Source: Mucilaginibacter kameinonensis (lineage in GTDB: Bacteria > Bacteroidota > Bacteroidia > Sphingobacteriales > Sphingobacteriaceae). From it: a DNA stretch of 64,000 nt. The stretch lies in assembly GCF_003675385.1 (NCBI RefSeq), contig NZ_RCWZ01000004.1, positions 868,001-932,000 of the forward strand. Direction: 5' to 3'. The notes beneath the pieces were generated by a model, which had not been told where the DNA came from, did not search any database, and worked only from the letters and a program-made list of their open reading frames with translations. A program made the translations under genes and the position numbers. Positions 26,633 through 35,075 of this stretch are shown piece after piece (within the stretch, counting starts at the first letter, position 1; each line of letters opens with the position of its first letter).

Positions 26633-27631
26633 ATGAACAAACACTTTCTTAAAATATTTCTATCATTTTTCTCCCTGATATTTTGTTGTTATGAAGCATC
26701 AGCCCAAACTATCTACCGCAAAATAGAAAACTACAAAGTTTACTACGGCTGGGCGCATAACTATCCTCAAGATTGGATGATCCTTCGCCGTTTTGATAAT
26801 GAAGGGCGCAATTATCTGTTGATGGTAAATCCGCAAACGCTCGAAACCAAAATAAATGAGAGCAGCTTTTACCAGATCAAACCCATGACGATGGAGCAGG
26901 CGCGTGATTTTTTCAAAAGTACGCCCTATCAAAAGGCATTGGCCAAAGCTGAAAAACAATCCATAAATATCCAGGACGCGGGTATTGAAAGCGGCATTCC
27001 CAAACAAACAGGTATCAGCCTCACTGCTGATCTTTGTCCCTCTCACCGTCCGCTGGATAAACGTATTTTCACCGATATTTTTACTGAGTTTAAAAAAGTG
27101 GAGCGCCCGGTTCCTATCGCACTTTCGGTAACCGGTATCTGGATGCGCCAACACCCGCAGGACCTGGCCTGGCTGAAGCAAATGCAGGCGAACCGCGAGA
27201 TCTTCATCACCTGGATCAATCACTCTTTCAATCACCGGGTGAGCCTGAAGGCTCCACTCAAAGAGAACTTTTTATTGGAACCCGGCACTGATATCAGTTA
27301 CGAAGTACTGGAAACAGAACAAGCCATGTTACGGAACGGACTGTTACCATCAGTATTTTTCCGCTTTCCGGGACTGGTGTCTGACCAACAACTGGTTTAC
27401 CAAATCACCAACTTCGGATTGATACCAGTTGGTACCGATGCCTGGCTGGCTAAAGGACAGCAGCCGCAAAACGGCAGCATTGTGCTCATCCATGGCAATG
27501 GCAACGAACCTGTTGGCGTGAACGATTTTATTAAACTGCTGCAATCAAAAACGCGATCTATAGCAGGGAAGCAATGGTTGCTGTATGACCTTCGTGAAAG
27601 TGTAGATGAAGAGTTTAGCGAAGCGCCTTGA
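26633..27631 (+). CDS. Secreted polysaccharide deacetylase-like protein (NodB-homology, altered metal site)
   Basis: 332 aa from ATG 26633, chosen over an upstream TTG because it starts a clear signal peptide (MNKHFLKIFLSFFSLIFCC...ASAQ). The NodB-like domain begins near residue 120. The motif usually read as TFDDGPS is TADLCPS here, so the catalytic Asp is kept while the metal-binding Asp is Leu. The His pair is present (HSFNHR), as is a third motif FFRFPG. The protein may be a de-N-acetylase variant, a metal-altered esterase or a non-catalytic binder. A strong terminator follows. Confidence 0.72.
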   Translation: MNKHFLKIFLSFFSLIFCCYEASAQTIYRKIENYKVYYGWAHNYPQDWMILRRFDNEGRNYLLMVNPQTLETKINESSFYQIKPMTMEQARDFFKSTPYQKALAKAEKQSINIQDAGIESGIPKQTGISLTADLCPSHRPLDKRIFTDIFTEFKKVERPVPIALSVTGIWMRQHPQDLAWLKQMQANREIFITWINHSFNHRVSLKAPLKENFLLEPGTDISYEVLETEQAMLRNGLLPSVFFRFPGLVSDQQLVYQITNFGLIPVGTDAWLAKGQQPQNGSIVLIHGNGNEPVGVNDFIKLLQSKTRSIAGKQWLLYDLRESVDEEFSEAP

Positions 27632-27671
27632 TTTCAGTGGCAGTTGCAGCTTGTAGTTGCAGTACTATGCA

Positions 27672-27708
27672 GCCTTACGAAGTTTTGAAAACTTCGTAAG
27701 GCTTTTTT
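27672..27708 (+). terminator. Rho-independent terminator after the deacetylase-like gene
   Basis: GCCTTACGAAGTTT, then TGAA, then AACTTCGTAAGGC and TTTTTT: a long perfect stem with a T run on the plus strand, about 40 bases past the stop codon. The minus-strand gene at 27715 ends just beyond it. Confidence 0.85.
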
Positions 27709-27714
27709 AACATG

Positions 27715-28311
27715 TTATAAACTTTTATCAAGCGCGTCCAACTGTACCCAAACTTTATGATCGTATGATTGCGGCGATGCTTCAAAATAAACTGCGGTTG
27801 CATCACTGCCGGATTTAGCTTTTTTAACGTGGATACGAAAGTTGAGGATTAGCGGATCCTGCGTCATATAATCAGTCATTGCCGCCTTACCTTCAAAAGT
27901 CTGAGTATCCTTCTCAGCTGTTTTGATATTTCGAAGTTTTACTTTTACGGGTGCAGCAATCGCGGTATCAATTTTTGCTTCTTTGAAATTGGCCTTTAAC
28001 AGGCCTGTATAATAATCGCACATGTATTTTTCAAGTTGTGTTTTGGTAAAAGTGGCCTTCCCGGTAATTATCCATAAAAAAACATAAGTCCAGTAACCTT
28101 CCGATCCCTTTTTTGCCCAGTCAGGTGAAAAGCGAATGTCCTCAGTACCTTTAAAAGGCAAGCTATTTGCAAACTGCGGAGGCAACAAAAAAGTTTCGGT
28201 ATGCCAATTTTCGGGTTTAATTAGCGCATATCCTGGTGCGGCTTGCTGGCCATAGCAAGCGCATTTCAATAAAACGATGAACAAACACGTAAAAAACGTT
28301 TTGAAATGCAT
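27715..28311 (-). CDS. Secreted hypothetical protein
   Basis: 198 aa with a signal peptide (MHFKTFFTCLFIVLLKCACYGQ) whose Cys residues make a lipoprotein possible but not clear. The mature part begins with GYALIKPENWHTETFLLPPQFA and contains GYWTYVFLWIITGKATFTKTQLEKYMCDYYTGL, with further strands at the C-terminus. No catalytic motif is visible. The pattern of a short exported protein with a conserved WTYVFLW stretch suggests a conserved periplasmic family of unknown function. Its upstream region carries the candidate small RNA described at 28385. Confidence 0.7.
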   Translation of the reverse strand: MHFKTFFTCLFIVLLKCACYGQQAAPGYALIKPENWHTETFLLPPQFANSLPFKGTEDIRFSPDWAKKGSEGYWTYVFLWIITGKATFTKTQLEKYMCDYYTGLLKANFKEAKIDTAIAAPVKVKLRNIKTAEKDTQTFEGKAAMTDYMTQDPLILNFRIHVKKAKSGSDATAVYFEASPQSYDHKVWVQLDALDKSL

Positions 28312-28384
28312 AATAGTTTAGATTTATGATCAAAGTTAAGGTAAAGCAACCTCGGTATTTGTTAAAAAGAGTTAAGAGCGCGGG

Positions 28385-28467
28385 TAAAATAAAAGCCCCA
28401 TAGCACTCGCTGCATGGGGCTTTAAACCTAAACCTTATCACAAATCCGGGTGTAGATACCCGTTATT
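28385..28467 (-). ncRNA. Candidate small RNA with two hairpins and an intrinsic terminator
   Basis: Read on the minus strand: a near-consensus -7 box TATATTTA (28481-28474, one mismatch to TAnnTTTG), then a hairpin CGGGT-N6-ACCCG (28462-28447), a single-stranded linker with GATAAGGTTTAGG, then a strong stem AAAGCCCCAT...ATGGGGCTTT (28423-28392) followed by a T-rich run TTTTATTTT. This is the layout of a short independent transcript of about 80 bases. It could alternatively be an attenuator leader for the gene at 28311, whose start lies 75 bases downstream. No known RNA family was assigned. Confidence 0.5.
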
Positions 28468-28660
28468 GAATTGTAAATATAATATGAATTTTGATAATTG
28501 TATCACGTTTGTTACAATTTTTCTCGTTTATATCATATCACATCTATTGTTACGGATTTCTTAGTTTTTTGTTACGATTAGCAAAATATTTGTACTAAAA
28601 GTTGCATAAAAGTATAGGCATGTAAGTCCTTATCCGCTTATGTTACGGTAGAAATAAACC

Positions 28661-28693
28661 AAAAAAGGCACAGTTCTTAAAACCGTGCCTTTT
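28661..28693 (-). terminator. Rho-independent terminator after ahcY
   Basis: On the minus strand GGCAC-G-GTT pairs with AAC-T-GTGCC around a TTAAG loop, followed by TTTTTT, about 40 bases past the ahcY stop. Confidence 0.8.
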
Positions 28694-28732
28694 ATATTTA
28701 AATAGCAAAAACCTTTCAGCTTTCGCCTAAAT

Positions 28733-30049
28733 TTAGTAACGGTAGTACTCAGGTTTAAACGGACCTTCAACAGTTACACCGATGTAATCAGCCTGATCCT
28801 GGTCAAGTACTTCCAGCTCAACACCAATTTTAGCAAGGTGCAGACGGGCTACTTTTTCGTCAAGATGTTTTGGCAGGGTGTAAACTTTGTTTTCGTAAGC
28901 GGCACCGTTTGTCCAAAGCTCTAACTGGGCCAAAGTTTGGTTGGTGAACGAGTTACTCATTACAAAGCTTGGGTGACCGGTAGCGCAACCTAAGTTAACC
29001 AAACGACCTTCGGCTAATACAATAACGTCTTTGCCATCGATGGTATATTTATCAACCTGTGGTTTAATTTCAACTTTAGTATTGCCATAAGCACCGTTTA
29101 ACCAGGCCATGTCAATCTCATTATCAAAGTGACCGATGTTACAAACGATAGCTTTATCTTTCAAGGCACGGAAGTGTTGCTGACGAACGATGTTTTTGTT
29201 ACCAGTAGCAGTAACTACGATATCGGCTTCAGTTATAGCAGTGCTTAGTTTTTTAACCTCAAAACCTTCCATTGCAGCTTGTAAAGCACAAATAGGATCA
29301 ATTTCGGTAACGATAACACGCACGCCAGAGTTACGTAATGAATCTGCCGAACCTTTACCTACGTCGCCATAACCACAAACAACAGCCACTTTACCGGCCA
29401 TCATCACGTCAGTTGCACGACGGATAGCGTCAACCAATGATTCGCGGCAACCGTATTTGTTATCAAATTTTGATTTGGTAACCGAGTCGTTAACGTTAAT
29501 TGCCGGCATTGGCAGGGTACCTGCTTTCATGCGCTCATATAAACGGTGTACACCGGTAGTAGTTTCTTCTGATAAACCTTTGATAGCAGCAACCAGTTCA
29601 GGGTATTTATCCAATACCATGTTGGTTAAATCGCCACCATCGTCAAGGATCATGTTAAGCGGCTGGCGTTCTTCGCCAAAAAATAAAGTTTGTTCAATGC
29701 ACCAGTCAAACTCTTCGGCATTCATACCTTTCCAGGCATACACAGAAATACCGGCAGCAGCGATAGCGGCTGCAGCGTGATCTTGCGTTGAGAATATATT
29801 ACATGACGACCAGGTAACTTCGGCACCAAGTGCAATCAGGGTTTCAATTAAAACAGCGGTTTGGATGGTCATGTGTAAACAACCGGCAATCCTTGCGCCT
29901 TTAAGCGGCTGGCTCGGACCGTACTCTTTACGCAAAGCCATTAAGCCAGGCATCTCAGCCTCAGCCAGTTCAATTTCCTTGCGACCCCACTCTGCCAGCG
30001 ACAGATCTTTTACTTTGTATTTAACGAATGCAGTTTCTACTGATGACAT
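28733..30049 (-). CDS. ahcY: Adenosylhomocysteinase
   Basis: A 438-aa NAD-dependent enzyme that splits S-adenosylhomocysteine to adenosine and homocysteine, removing the inhibitor made by SAM-dependent methyltransferases. Visible elements: substrate-domain [16 protein letters not shown] (about 57-72), the active-site region [23 protein letters not shown], the NAD-binding [10 protein letters not shown] (about 225-234) and C-terminal [21 protein letters not shown]. The tail ends in FKPEYYRY, the usual C-terminus that reaches into the neighbouring subunit's NAD site. No SAH riboswitch is apparent upstream; a simple -7 box is. Confidence 0.97.
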   Translation of the reverse strand: MSSVETAFVKYKVKDLSLAEWGRKEIELAEAEMPGLMALRKEYGPSQPLKGARIAGCLHMTIQTAVLIETLIALGAEVTWSSCNIFSTQDHAAAAIAAAGISVYAWKGMNAEEFDWCIEQTLFFGEERQPLNMILDDGGDLTNMVLDKYPELVAAIKGLSEETTTGVHRLYERMKAGTLPMPAINVNDSVTKSKFDNKYGCRESLVDAIRRATDVMMAGKVAVVCGYGDVGKGSADSLRNSGVRVIVTEIDPICALQAAMEGFEVKKLSTAITEADIVVTATGNKNIVRQQHFRALKDKAIVCNIGHFDNEIDMAWLNGAYGNTKVEIKPQVDKYTIDGKDVIVLAEGRLVNLGCATGHPSFVMSNSFTNQTLAQLELWTNGAAYENKVYTLPKHLDEKVARLHLAKIGVELEVLDQDQADYIGVTVEGPFKPEYYRY

Positions 30050-30072
30050 ATCGATTTTTATTTTTGAGAGTG

Positions 30073-30080
30073 CAAAGTTA
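30073..30080 (-). promoter_or_regulatory. ahcY: -7 box for ahcY
   Basis: On the minus strand this reads TAACTTTG, a TAnnTTTG match 24 bases upstream of the ahcY ATG. Confidence 0.5.
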
Positions 30081-30143
30081 ACTTATATCCTTGTGAAAAT
30101 GAAATGTTTGGTTTCCCCCTAAAGTATTATCGATTTTGGGGTT

Positions 30144-30287
30144 GCACCTACGGAGCAAAAATCCGATTGAGTACTTTGAACTATAAACATGGTACTCCCA
30201 CGGAGTTTTTAGAAAACCATGCTAACACTCGGTAGGAGTATCGTGTTTGTGGTATTAATATAAACGGCAATTTGGCTCCGTAGGTGC
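30144..30287. repeat. Dispersed 150-base imperfect palindrome (family A, copy 2)
   Basis: GCACCTACGGAGC (30144-30156) and its exact reverse complement (30275-30287) form the outer arms. The inside again has CTATAAACATGGTACTCC and GGAGTATCGTGTTTGTGG arms, matching the design of the copy at 6339-6490. It lies between ahcY and the bactofilin gene. Confidence 0.75.
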
Positions 30288-30312
30288 CTCCTTTCTTCAT
30301 TATCTCATAACC

Positions 30313-30696
30313 CTACGCCTGTAGCTGCTTTTGCACCTCTGCCTGCTGCATGGTAAGGTTGCCATTGTAAACGCCGCCATTTTCTACGGCCAGGTTCTGT
30401 GTTTTGATGTCGCCGGTGATACGGCCGGTAGCTTTTATTTCGAGAGATGAAGTATTGATATCGCCCCTTACCGTACCGTAAACAAATATCTCTTTGGTAC
30501 TTATATTTCCCTTAACCTCGCCCTTTTCGCCAAGTATCAGGCCTTCATCAACGGTTACATCGCCATTAACTACGCCGTCAATGCGCGCAAAAGCCGGGGC
30601 TTTTAAATTACCTTCCAATACACTGCCTTCACTAATGAGGGTTGAGATTGCCTGCAGGTCGAGCGCAACCTTCTCTTTTTTAGAAAAAATAGCCAT
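30313..30696 (-). CDS. Bactofilin (polymer-forming cytoskeletal protein)
   Basis: A 127-aa protein with a bactofilin beta-helix core. Residues about 20-115 form short repeating strands such as SVLEGNLKAPAFARIDGVVNG, GEVKGNISTKEIFVYGTVRGD and GRITGDIKTQNLAVENGGVYNG. The N-terminal tail (MAIFSKKEKV) is short and basic, as in other bactofilins. These proteins polymerise without nucleotide and position cell-wall enzymes. It lies directly downstream (140 bases) of an M23 peptidase gene on the same strand, a pairing known from several bacteria where a bactofilin localises the peptidase to set cell shape. That functional link is inferred here. Confidence 0.92.
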   Translation of the reverse strand: MAIFSKKEKVALDLQAISTLISEGSVLEGNLKAPAFARIDGVVNGDVTVDEGLILGEKGEVKGNISTKEIFVYGTVRGDINTSSLEIKATGRITGDIKTQNLAVENGGVYNGNLTMQQAEVQKQLQA

Positions 30697-30699
30697 GTT

Positions 30700-30836
30700 G
30701 TTTTTAGTCTTAAGTTCTAAGTAGGTAGTCGTAAGTCAATGGTTTCAAATCTTAAGTTCTAAATTTAAAGTAATAAATAACCGGTCGCCGACTTAGGGCT
30801 CACGACTTAAGACTCAGAACTTCAGACTAAAAAAAC
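30700..30836. repeat. Word-like degenerate repeat gap
   Basis: The gap between the M23 and bactofilin genes is made of variants of CTTAAGTTCTAA, GACTTAAGAC and GAACTTCAGACTAA. Similar short-word filler occurs at 44275-44310 and 32330-32380. No gene is seen. Confidence 0.4.
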
Positions 30837-31706
30837 CTATTTATTAAGGGTTAAAAAGTTTACAGGATTAACTGGTTTGCCGTTTTTGCGTACCTCATAA
30901 TGCAGGTGCGTACCGGTTGAATGGCCTGTTGAACCCACCTTGCCAATGTTGTCGCCAACGGTAACCTGCTGACCAACCTTTACTTCAATTTTTGAAAGGT
31001 GACCGTAAAGCGTTTCCAAATCATTGATATGTTTTATACGGATGCAATTACCGTAACCACCGGCCCATCCTGCAAAAACAACTTTGCCGCTGGCAGTACA
31101 TTTTACCTCGTCACCGCGACGGCCCTGAAAATCGATACCCGGATGAAACTCGGCATGTTCCGAATTAAAAGGATCGCTCCGGTAACCAAAAAACGAGGTG
31201 AAAGAACTGATCCTCGGGTAACCCATTGGGGTAAACGCTATGGTGCTGGTTAAATGTTTTAAATAATCGTCATACAGGCTGTACGCCTCGGTATCTGGAA
31301 GGTTAGCCGCCTCATTATTACCGCTGCCCCCGGTTCCTTTAATGGCGAAGCCTTTAAGGCCTCTTCTCTTCAAATATTCGTTTATTGTTTTAAGCTTTAC
31401 TTCGATAGATTGAATATATGACTGCGCAGTAACTTTGGTATTTACTACAGGGCCCTGAGCTACCGGAATAGCACCCTTAAGCTTAGCAATTTGTGCCTGT
31501 AACTGCAGGTTTTGAGCTTCCTGTTCGGCACTTTTATGATGCAGATAAAACACCAGGCCGCCAAGTACTGCTACAACTGCTGCAATACTCCATGCATAGT
31601 GTTTTAACCTGTCAAGATGTTTGGTTTTTATTTGTAAGGATTTGGTTGGTTGCTGGTTTTTGTTGATGATAACAACGGTACTAATATCAGATGTTTTACG
31701 CTTCAT
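30837..31706 (-). CDS. M23 family metallopeptidase (LytM domain), membrane-anchored
   Basis: 289 aa from ATG 31706 (MKRKTSDISTV); the 27-residue upstream extension in the same frame lacks conserved character. A cytoplasmic basic segment (1-36) is followed by one membrane helix (about 38-55, WSIAAVVAVLGGLVFYL), a short coiled coil (SAEQEAQNLQLQAQIAKLKG) and a C-terminal LytM domain. Zinc ligands appear in EFHPGIDFQGRRGDE (His and Asp) and GTHLHYEVRKNGKPVNP (HxH). Such enzymes cleave peptidoglycan cross-bridges in the periplasm. The bactofilin gene follows, suggesting a shape-related pair. The annotation as an endopeptidase is solid; the specificity is not known. Confidence 0.9.
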   Translation of the reverse strand: MKRKTSDISTVVIINKNQQPTKSLQIKTKHLDRLKHYAWSIAAVVAVLGGLVFYLHHKSAEQEAQNLQLQAQIAKLKGAIPVAQGPVVNTKVTAQSYIQSIEVKLKTINEYLKRRGLKGFAIKGTGGSGNNEAANLPDTEAYSLYDDYLKHLTSTIAFTPMGYPRISSFTSFFGYRSDPFNSEHAEFHPGIDFQGRRGDEVKCTASGKVVFAGWAGGYGNCIRIKHINDLETLYGHLSKIEVKVGQQVTVGDNIGKVGSTGHSTGTHLHYEVRKNGKPVNPVNFLTLNK

Positions 31707-31864
31707 CAAGTTTAAATAAATTAGGGAATGCAAGTTATAAATTACCGATAATAAAACAATATTAAATGTTTGTAAACAGGTTATCAATAGAATAGCCTTG
31801 TACGCTAATCGTCAACCAATTGTTATTATTAAGTTTTTATAAACGTAAAACAAGTATCATTTCT

Positions 31865-31872
31865 TATTTTTG
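31865..31872 (+). promoter_or_regulatory. -7 box for the bacilliredoxin gene
   Basis: TATTTTTG matches TAnnTTTG and lies 31 bases before the preferred ATG at 31904. A start here would exclude the upstream in-frame ATG at 31820. Confidence 0.5.
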
Positions 31873-31903
31873 TAATACTGATTTTATTGTAAAGCAAAAA
31901 GAA

Positions 31904-32317
31904 ATGATGTATCCTGAATATTTAGTAGCCCCGATGCGGGAAGACCTTACCAAGGTTGGATTTGAGGAATTGAAAGATGCAGATGCTGTAAAAAACGCTA
32001 TTGAAAGCGAAGGTACAGTATTTGTAATGGTTAATTCGGTATGTGGTTGTGCTGCAGCTAATGCACGCCCTGCTGCTAAAATTGCTGCCGCTAACGGCAA
32101 ACATCCCGATAAACTGGTAACTGTGTTTGCCGGTATGGAAAAAGAAGCTGTTGATACTGCACGTAACTACATGTTGCCTTACCCACCGTCATCACCAGCT
32201 ATGGCGCTGTTTAAAGATGGCAAACTGGTACATATCATCGAGCGTTACCAGATTGAAGGTCGCCCGGCGCAAATGATTGCCGATAACCTGATCGACGCGT
32301 TTGAACAATACTGCTAA
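31904..32317 (+). CDS. BrxA/BrxB family bacilliredoxin
   Basis: A 137-aa thioredoxin-fold protein of the YphP/YqiW family. The redox motif is CGC (47-49, in VNSVCGCAAANARPA), the feature that separates bacilliredoxins from thioredoxins. The start at 31904 (MMYPEYLVAPMREDLT) is preferred because the conserved region begins there and a -7 box lies just upstream. Family members remove bacillithiol from mixed disulfides in Firmicutes. Bacteroidota also make bacillithiol in some lineages, so the role is plausible. A bidirectional terminator follows. Confidence 0.92.
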   Translation: MMYPEYLVAPMREDLTKVGFEELKDADAVKNAIESEGTVFVMVNSVCGCAAANARPAAKIAAANGKHPDKLVTVFAGMEKEAVDTARNYMLPYPPSSPAMALFKDGKLVHIIERYQIEGRPAQMIADNLIDAFEQYC

Positions 32318-32381
32318 TTAAGCTTAGAACTGAGAGAATAGCTAAAAGTTGAAAGCCTAAAGCAGAAAGCTAAAAAACAAA

Positions 32382-32419
32382 AAAAAGAGCTGAGGGAAAA
32401 TCCTTCAGCTCTTTTTTTT
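32382..32419. terminator. Bidirectional rho-independent terminator
   Basis: AAAAAAGAGCTGAGG, then GAAAAT, then CCTTCAGCTCTTTTTTTT: a strong stem with A and T flanks. It separates the bacilliredoxin gene (plus) from the end of the permease array (minus). Confidence 0.85.
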
Positions 32420-32560
32420 GTCTGTCTGAACTCGAATTTATTGGATTAAAGAATTTATAGAATTCTCTGTTCTTCTATTCTGATAATTCATTAATTCTAA
32501 AAATTCAGGTTCAGACAATTCCGAAATCCATCTAACCTCTAATCTCCAATCACTAACCTC

Positions 32561-34954
32561 CTACTCCGTTTTCAAACTTTTTACCGGGTTCATAGATGCC
32601 GCTTTTATACTTTGATAACTTACCGTAAGCAGCGTAATCGCGATGGCGCCTATTGCTGTAAGCCCGAATATCCACCAGGATAGCTCGGCCTGATACTTAT
32701 AATCCTTCAGCCAACCTGCCATAAAGTAGTAAGCTGTTGGTATAGCGAACAATAAAGAGATACTCACCAGTACCACAAACTCCTTCGACATTAATTGCCA
32801 CAGGCTGAATACAGACGCGCCCAGTACCTTGCGTACCCCAATTTCTTTGGTACGCTGTTCGGCCATGAACGATGCCATGCCAAATAAACCCATACAACTG
32901 ATAAAAATAGCCAGCAGGGTGAAAAAACCGGCCAGTTTGCCTATCCGCTCTTCGTTGGTGAATTTACGGGCATATTCCTCGTCGGTAAATTTATATTCAA
33001 ACGGACTTCCAGGGGCATACTGTTTAAAAACCGGCTCTATTTTGGCAATAGCGTCGTGCGCGCTCATTTGTGGATTTAACCGGATATCTACAAGCCCGCC
33101 CGGGTCATTATCCAGCAAAAATATCGACGACTTGACCGGCTCGTACGGCGATGACATCACCATATCCTTTACTACACCTATGATCTTAAATTTTTTGCCC
33201 CAGTCTATTGTTTCACCTACCGCATGCTTAAAATTCATAAAACGGGCGGCAGTTTCATTTACAATCATGCTTGATGAATCGCCCAATCTGTTGCGTTCAA
33301 AATCGCGGCCTTCAACCAACTTCCACTGAGCAACCTTGCCAAACTCCGGACTAAGCGTTATCGTCGCGAAGTCGTCCTGTAAGCCGGCTGGTTTGCCTCG
33401 CCAGTTTAATCCGCTGTTGTTTGAATACACTGCAGTAAGCGGACTACCCGACTCGGCAATTTCAATAATAGCTCCAGATTTAAGCAAATCGTTCCTTACG
33501 GCTTCAAAATGTTTATGAATTTCATCGGTACGCATATCTATCTGTACCAACCCGGTACGTTCATAACCGATGGGCCTGTTTTTGGTGTACTGCACCTGCC
33601 TGAAAACAATGATGGTACCTATGATCAGCGTAACCGATACAGCAAACTGTAGTACCACCAGTATTTTACGTGGCACCGCGGCATAACGCCCTGCCTTAAA
33701 TGTACCCTTAAGTACTTTAACCGGCTGGAATGACGACAGATAGAACGCCGGGTAACTGCCCGCTATTAAGCCGGTAGTGATACTGAAGCCTAATCCAAGT
33801 AGCCAGAAAACAGCACTGCTCCAAAGGATATGCATAGTTTTGTCGGCAACGGTATTGAACCATGATAGCGTAAGCTGAGCAAGCAAAATCGAAATAAGAA
33901 AAGCAAACAGCGCCAATATCACCGACTCGATAAAAAACTGGCTAATGAGCTGGCTCCTTAATGATCCAACCGTTTTACGGATGCCTACTTCTTTTGCCCG
34001 CTTTTCGCTGCGGGCAGTGCTCAGGTTCATGAAGTTAATACAGGCCAGCATCAATACAAATACACCTATGATGCCAAACATCCACACAAATTTGATATCT
34101 CCTCCGGTATTAAAACCATCCTTAAACTCAGAGTGCAGATGCCATTTACTCATTGGGTGCAGGAATACTACCGGTTTAAAGCTGGCCCCTACATCGTCGC
34201 CCTGGGCTTTGATAGCATGCAATTTAAGGTCTTTGATTTCGGCAGAAACTTTAGCGGCGTCAACACCGGGTTTCAGCTGCGCGAATATTTGCCAGGAGTT
34301 ATTACCCCAACGTGTTTCAGCTCGTTTTAACCATGCAGCGGTGGTCATATATAAATCCCAGGGCGCTATAAAACCCAGTTCGCGAAATTCTGAATTATGA
34401 GGCATGTCCTCATAAACGCCGGTTACTTTAACATTCCATACGTTATCAATTTTGATGGTTTTAAGCATCGGATCAGTATCACCAAACAAAGCCTTAGCCA
34501 ATGAAGCAGAAAGTAAAACAGATGATGGATCTTTCAAACCCTCACGTGTGCCTCTCAGCATTTTTAACGTAAGCATATTGGGCGCTTCGGCTTGCATATA
34601 ACTTCCGTCCTTAGTGAGCTTTTTCTCACCATAGGCCATAATGTGTCCGAAATTCCAGGAAGAAAGCACTACGTATTTAAAATCGTGTTTATAATCATCC
34701 CTTAACTTATAACCCAGCGGTATAGGCATAGCCGTTTGAGACCCTGTTACACCATTGAAAGTCTGGTTTTGCCAAACCTGAACTATCCGGTCATAATTAT
34801 CGAAGTTTTTATTGTACGATAATTCATCCCAGATCCAAAGGCCAATAAGCATAGCCACAGCCATCCCCACCGAAAGCCCGGTGATATTAATAAGCGTATG
34901 CGCCTTGTTCTTAACAAGATTCCGCCACGCAACGGTTAAATAATTTTTGAACAT
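32561..34954 (-). CDS. MacB/FtsX-like ABC transporter permease (array member 4)
   Basis: A 797-aa permease with duplicated FtsX units. One N-terminal helix (about 20-42) precedes a periplasmic MacB core-like domain. Three helices follow near 280-400, with the motif NLSTARSEKRAKEVGIRKTVG. After a linker helix (VPRKILVVLQFAVSVTLIIG) comes a second periplasmic region and a C-terminal FtsX unit (SFMAEQRTKEIGVRKVLGAS). It is last in transcription order of a four-paralog run. No ATPase or membrane-fusion gene accompanies it. In MacAB-like systems such permeases act as mechanotransmitters; the Bacteroidota two-FtsX form has no defined role. Confidence 0.9.
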   Translation of the reverse strand: MFKNYLTVAWRNLVKNKAHTLINITGLSVGMAVAMLIGLWIWDELSYNKNFDNYDRIVQVWQNQTFNGVTGSQTAMPIPLGYKLRDDYKHDFKYVVLSSWNFGHIMAYGEKKLTKDGSYMQAEAPNMLTLKMLRGTREGLKDPSSVLLSASLAKALFGDTDPMLKTIKIDNVWNVKVTGVYEDMPHNSEFRELGFIAPWDLYMTTAAWLKRAETRWGNNSWQIFAQLKPGVDAAKVSAEIKDLKLHAIKAQGDDVGASFKPVVFLHPMSKWHLHSEFKDGFNTGGDIKFVWMFGIIGVFVLMLACINFMNLSTARSEKRAKEVGIRKTVGSLRSQLISQFFIESVILALFAFLISILLAQLTLSWFNTVADKTMHILWSSAVFWLLGLGFSITTGLIAGSYPAFYLSSFQPVKVLKGTFKAGRYAAVPRKILVVLQFAVSVTLIIGTIIVFRQVQYTKNRPIGYERTGLVQIDMRTDEIHKHFEAVRNDLLKSGAIIEIAESGSPLTAVYSNNSGLNWRGKPAGLQDDFATITLSPEFGKVAQWKLVEGRDFERNRLGDSSSMIVNETAARFMNFKHAVGETIDWGKKFKIIGVVKDMVMSSPYEPVKSSIFLLDNDPGGLVDIRLNPQMSAHDAIAKIEPVFKQYAPGSPFEYKFTDEEYARKFTNEERIGKLAGFFTLLAIFISCMGLFGMASFMAEQRTKEIGVRKVLGASVFSLWQLMSKEFVVLVSISLLFAIPTAYYFMAGWLKDYKYQAELSWWIFGLTAIGAIAITLLTVSYQSIKAASMNPVKSLKTE

Positions 34955-35075
34955 GATATTATATCATTAGGTCATTTACTGCGCGTCATTAAGTCATTTT
35001 TTTGCTCCATTTTGTTTTGGTTATCGTCATACAAAAATGACTTAATGACGCAAAGCGAATGACTCAATGAAAAGT

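Noticed and set aside
30050-30142. SAH riboswitch before ahcY
   Set aside because: The leader is short with a simple -7 box and no conserved SAH aptamer core.
32829-33329. 166-codon plus-strand ORF opposite a permease gene
   Set aside because: Antisense to the conserved C-terminal FtsX unit. Similar antisense frames occur opposite each paralog at the same place, showing that they mirror the permease sequence.
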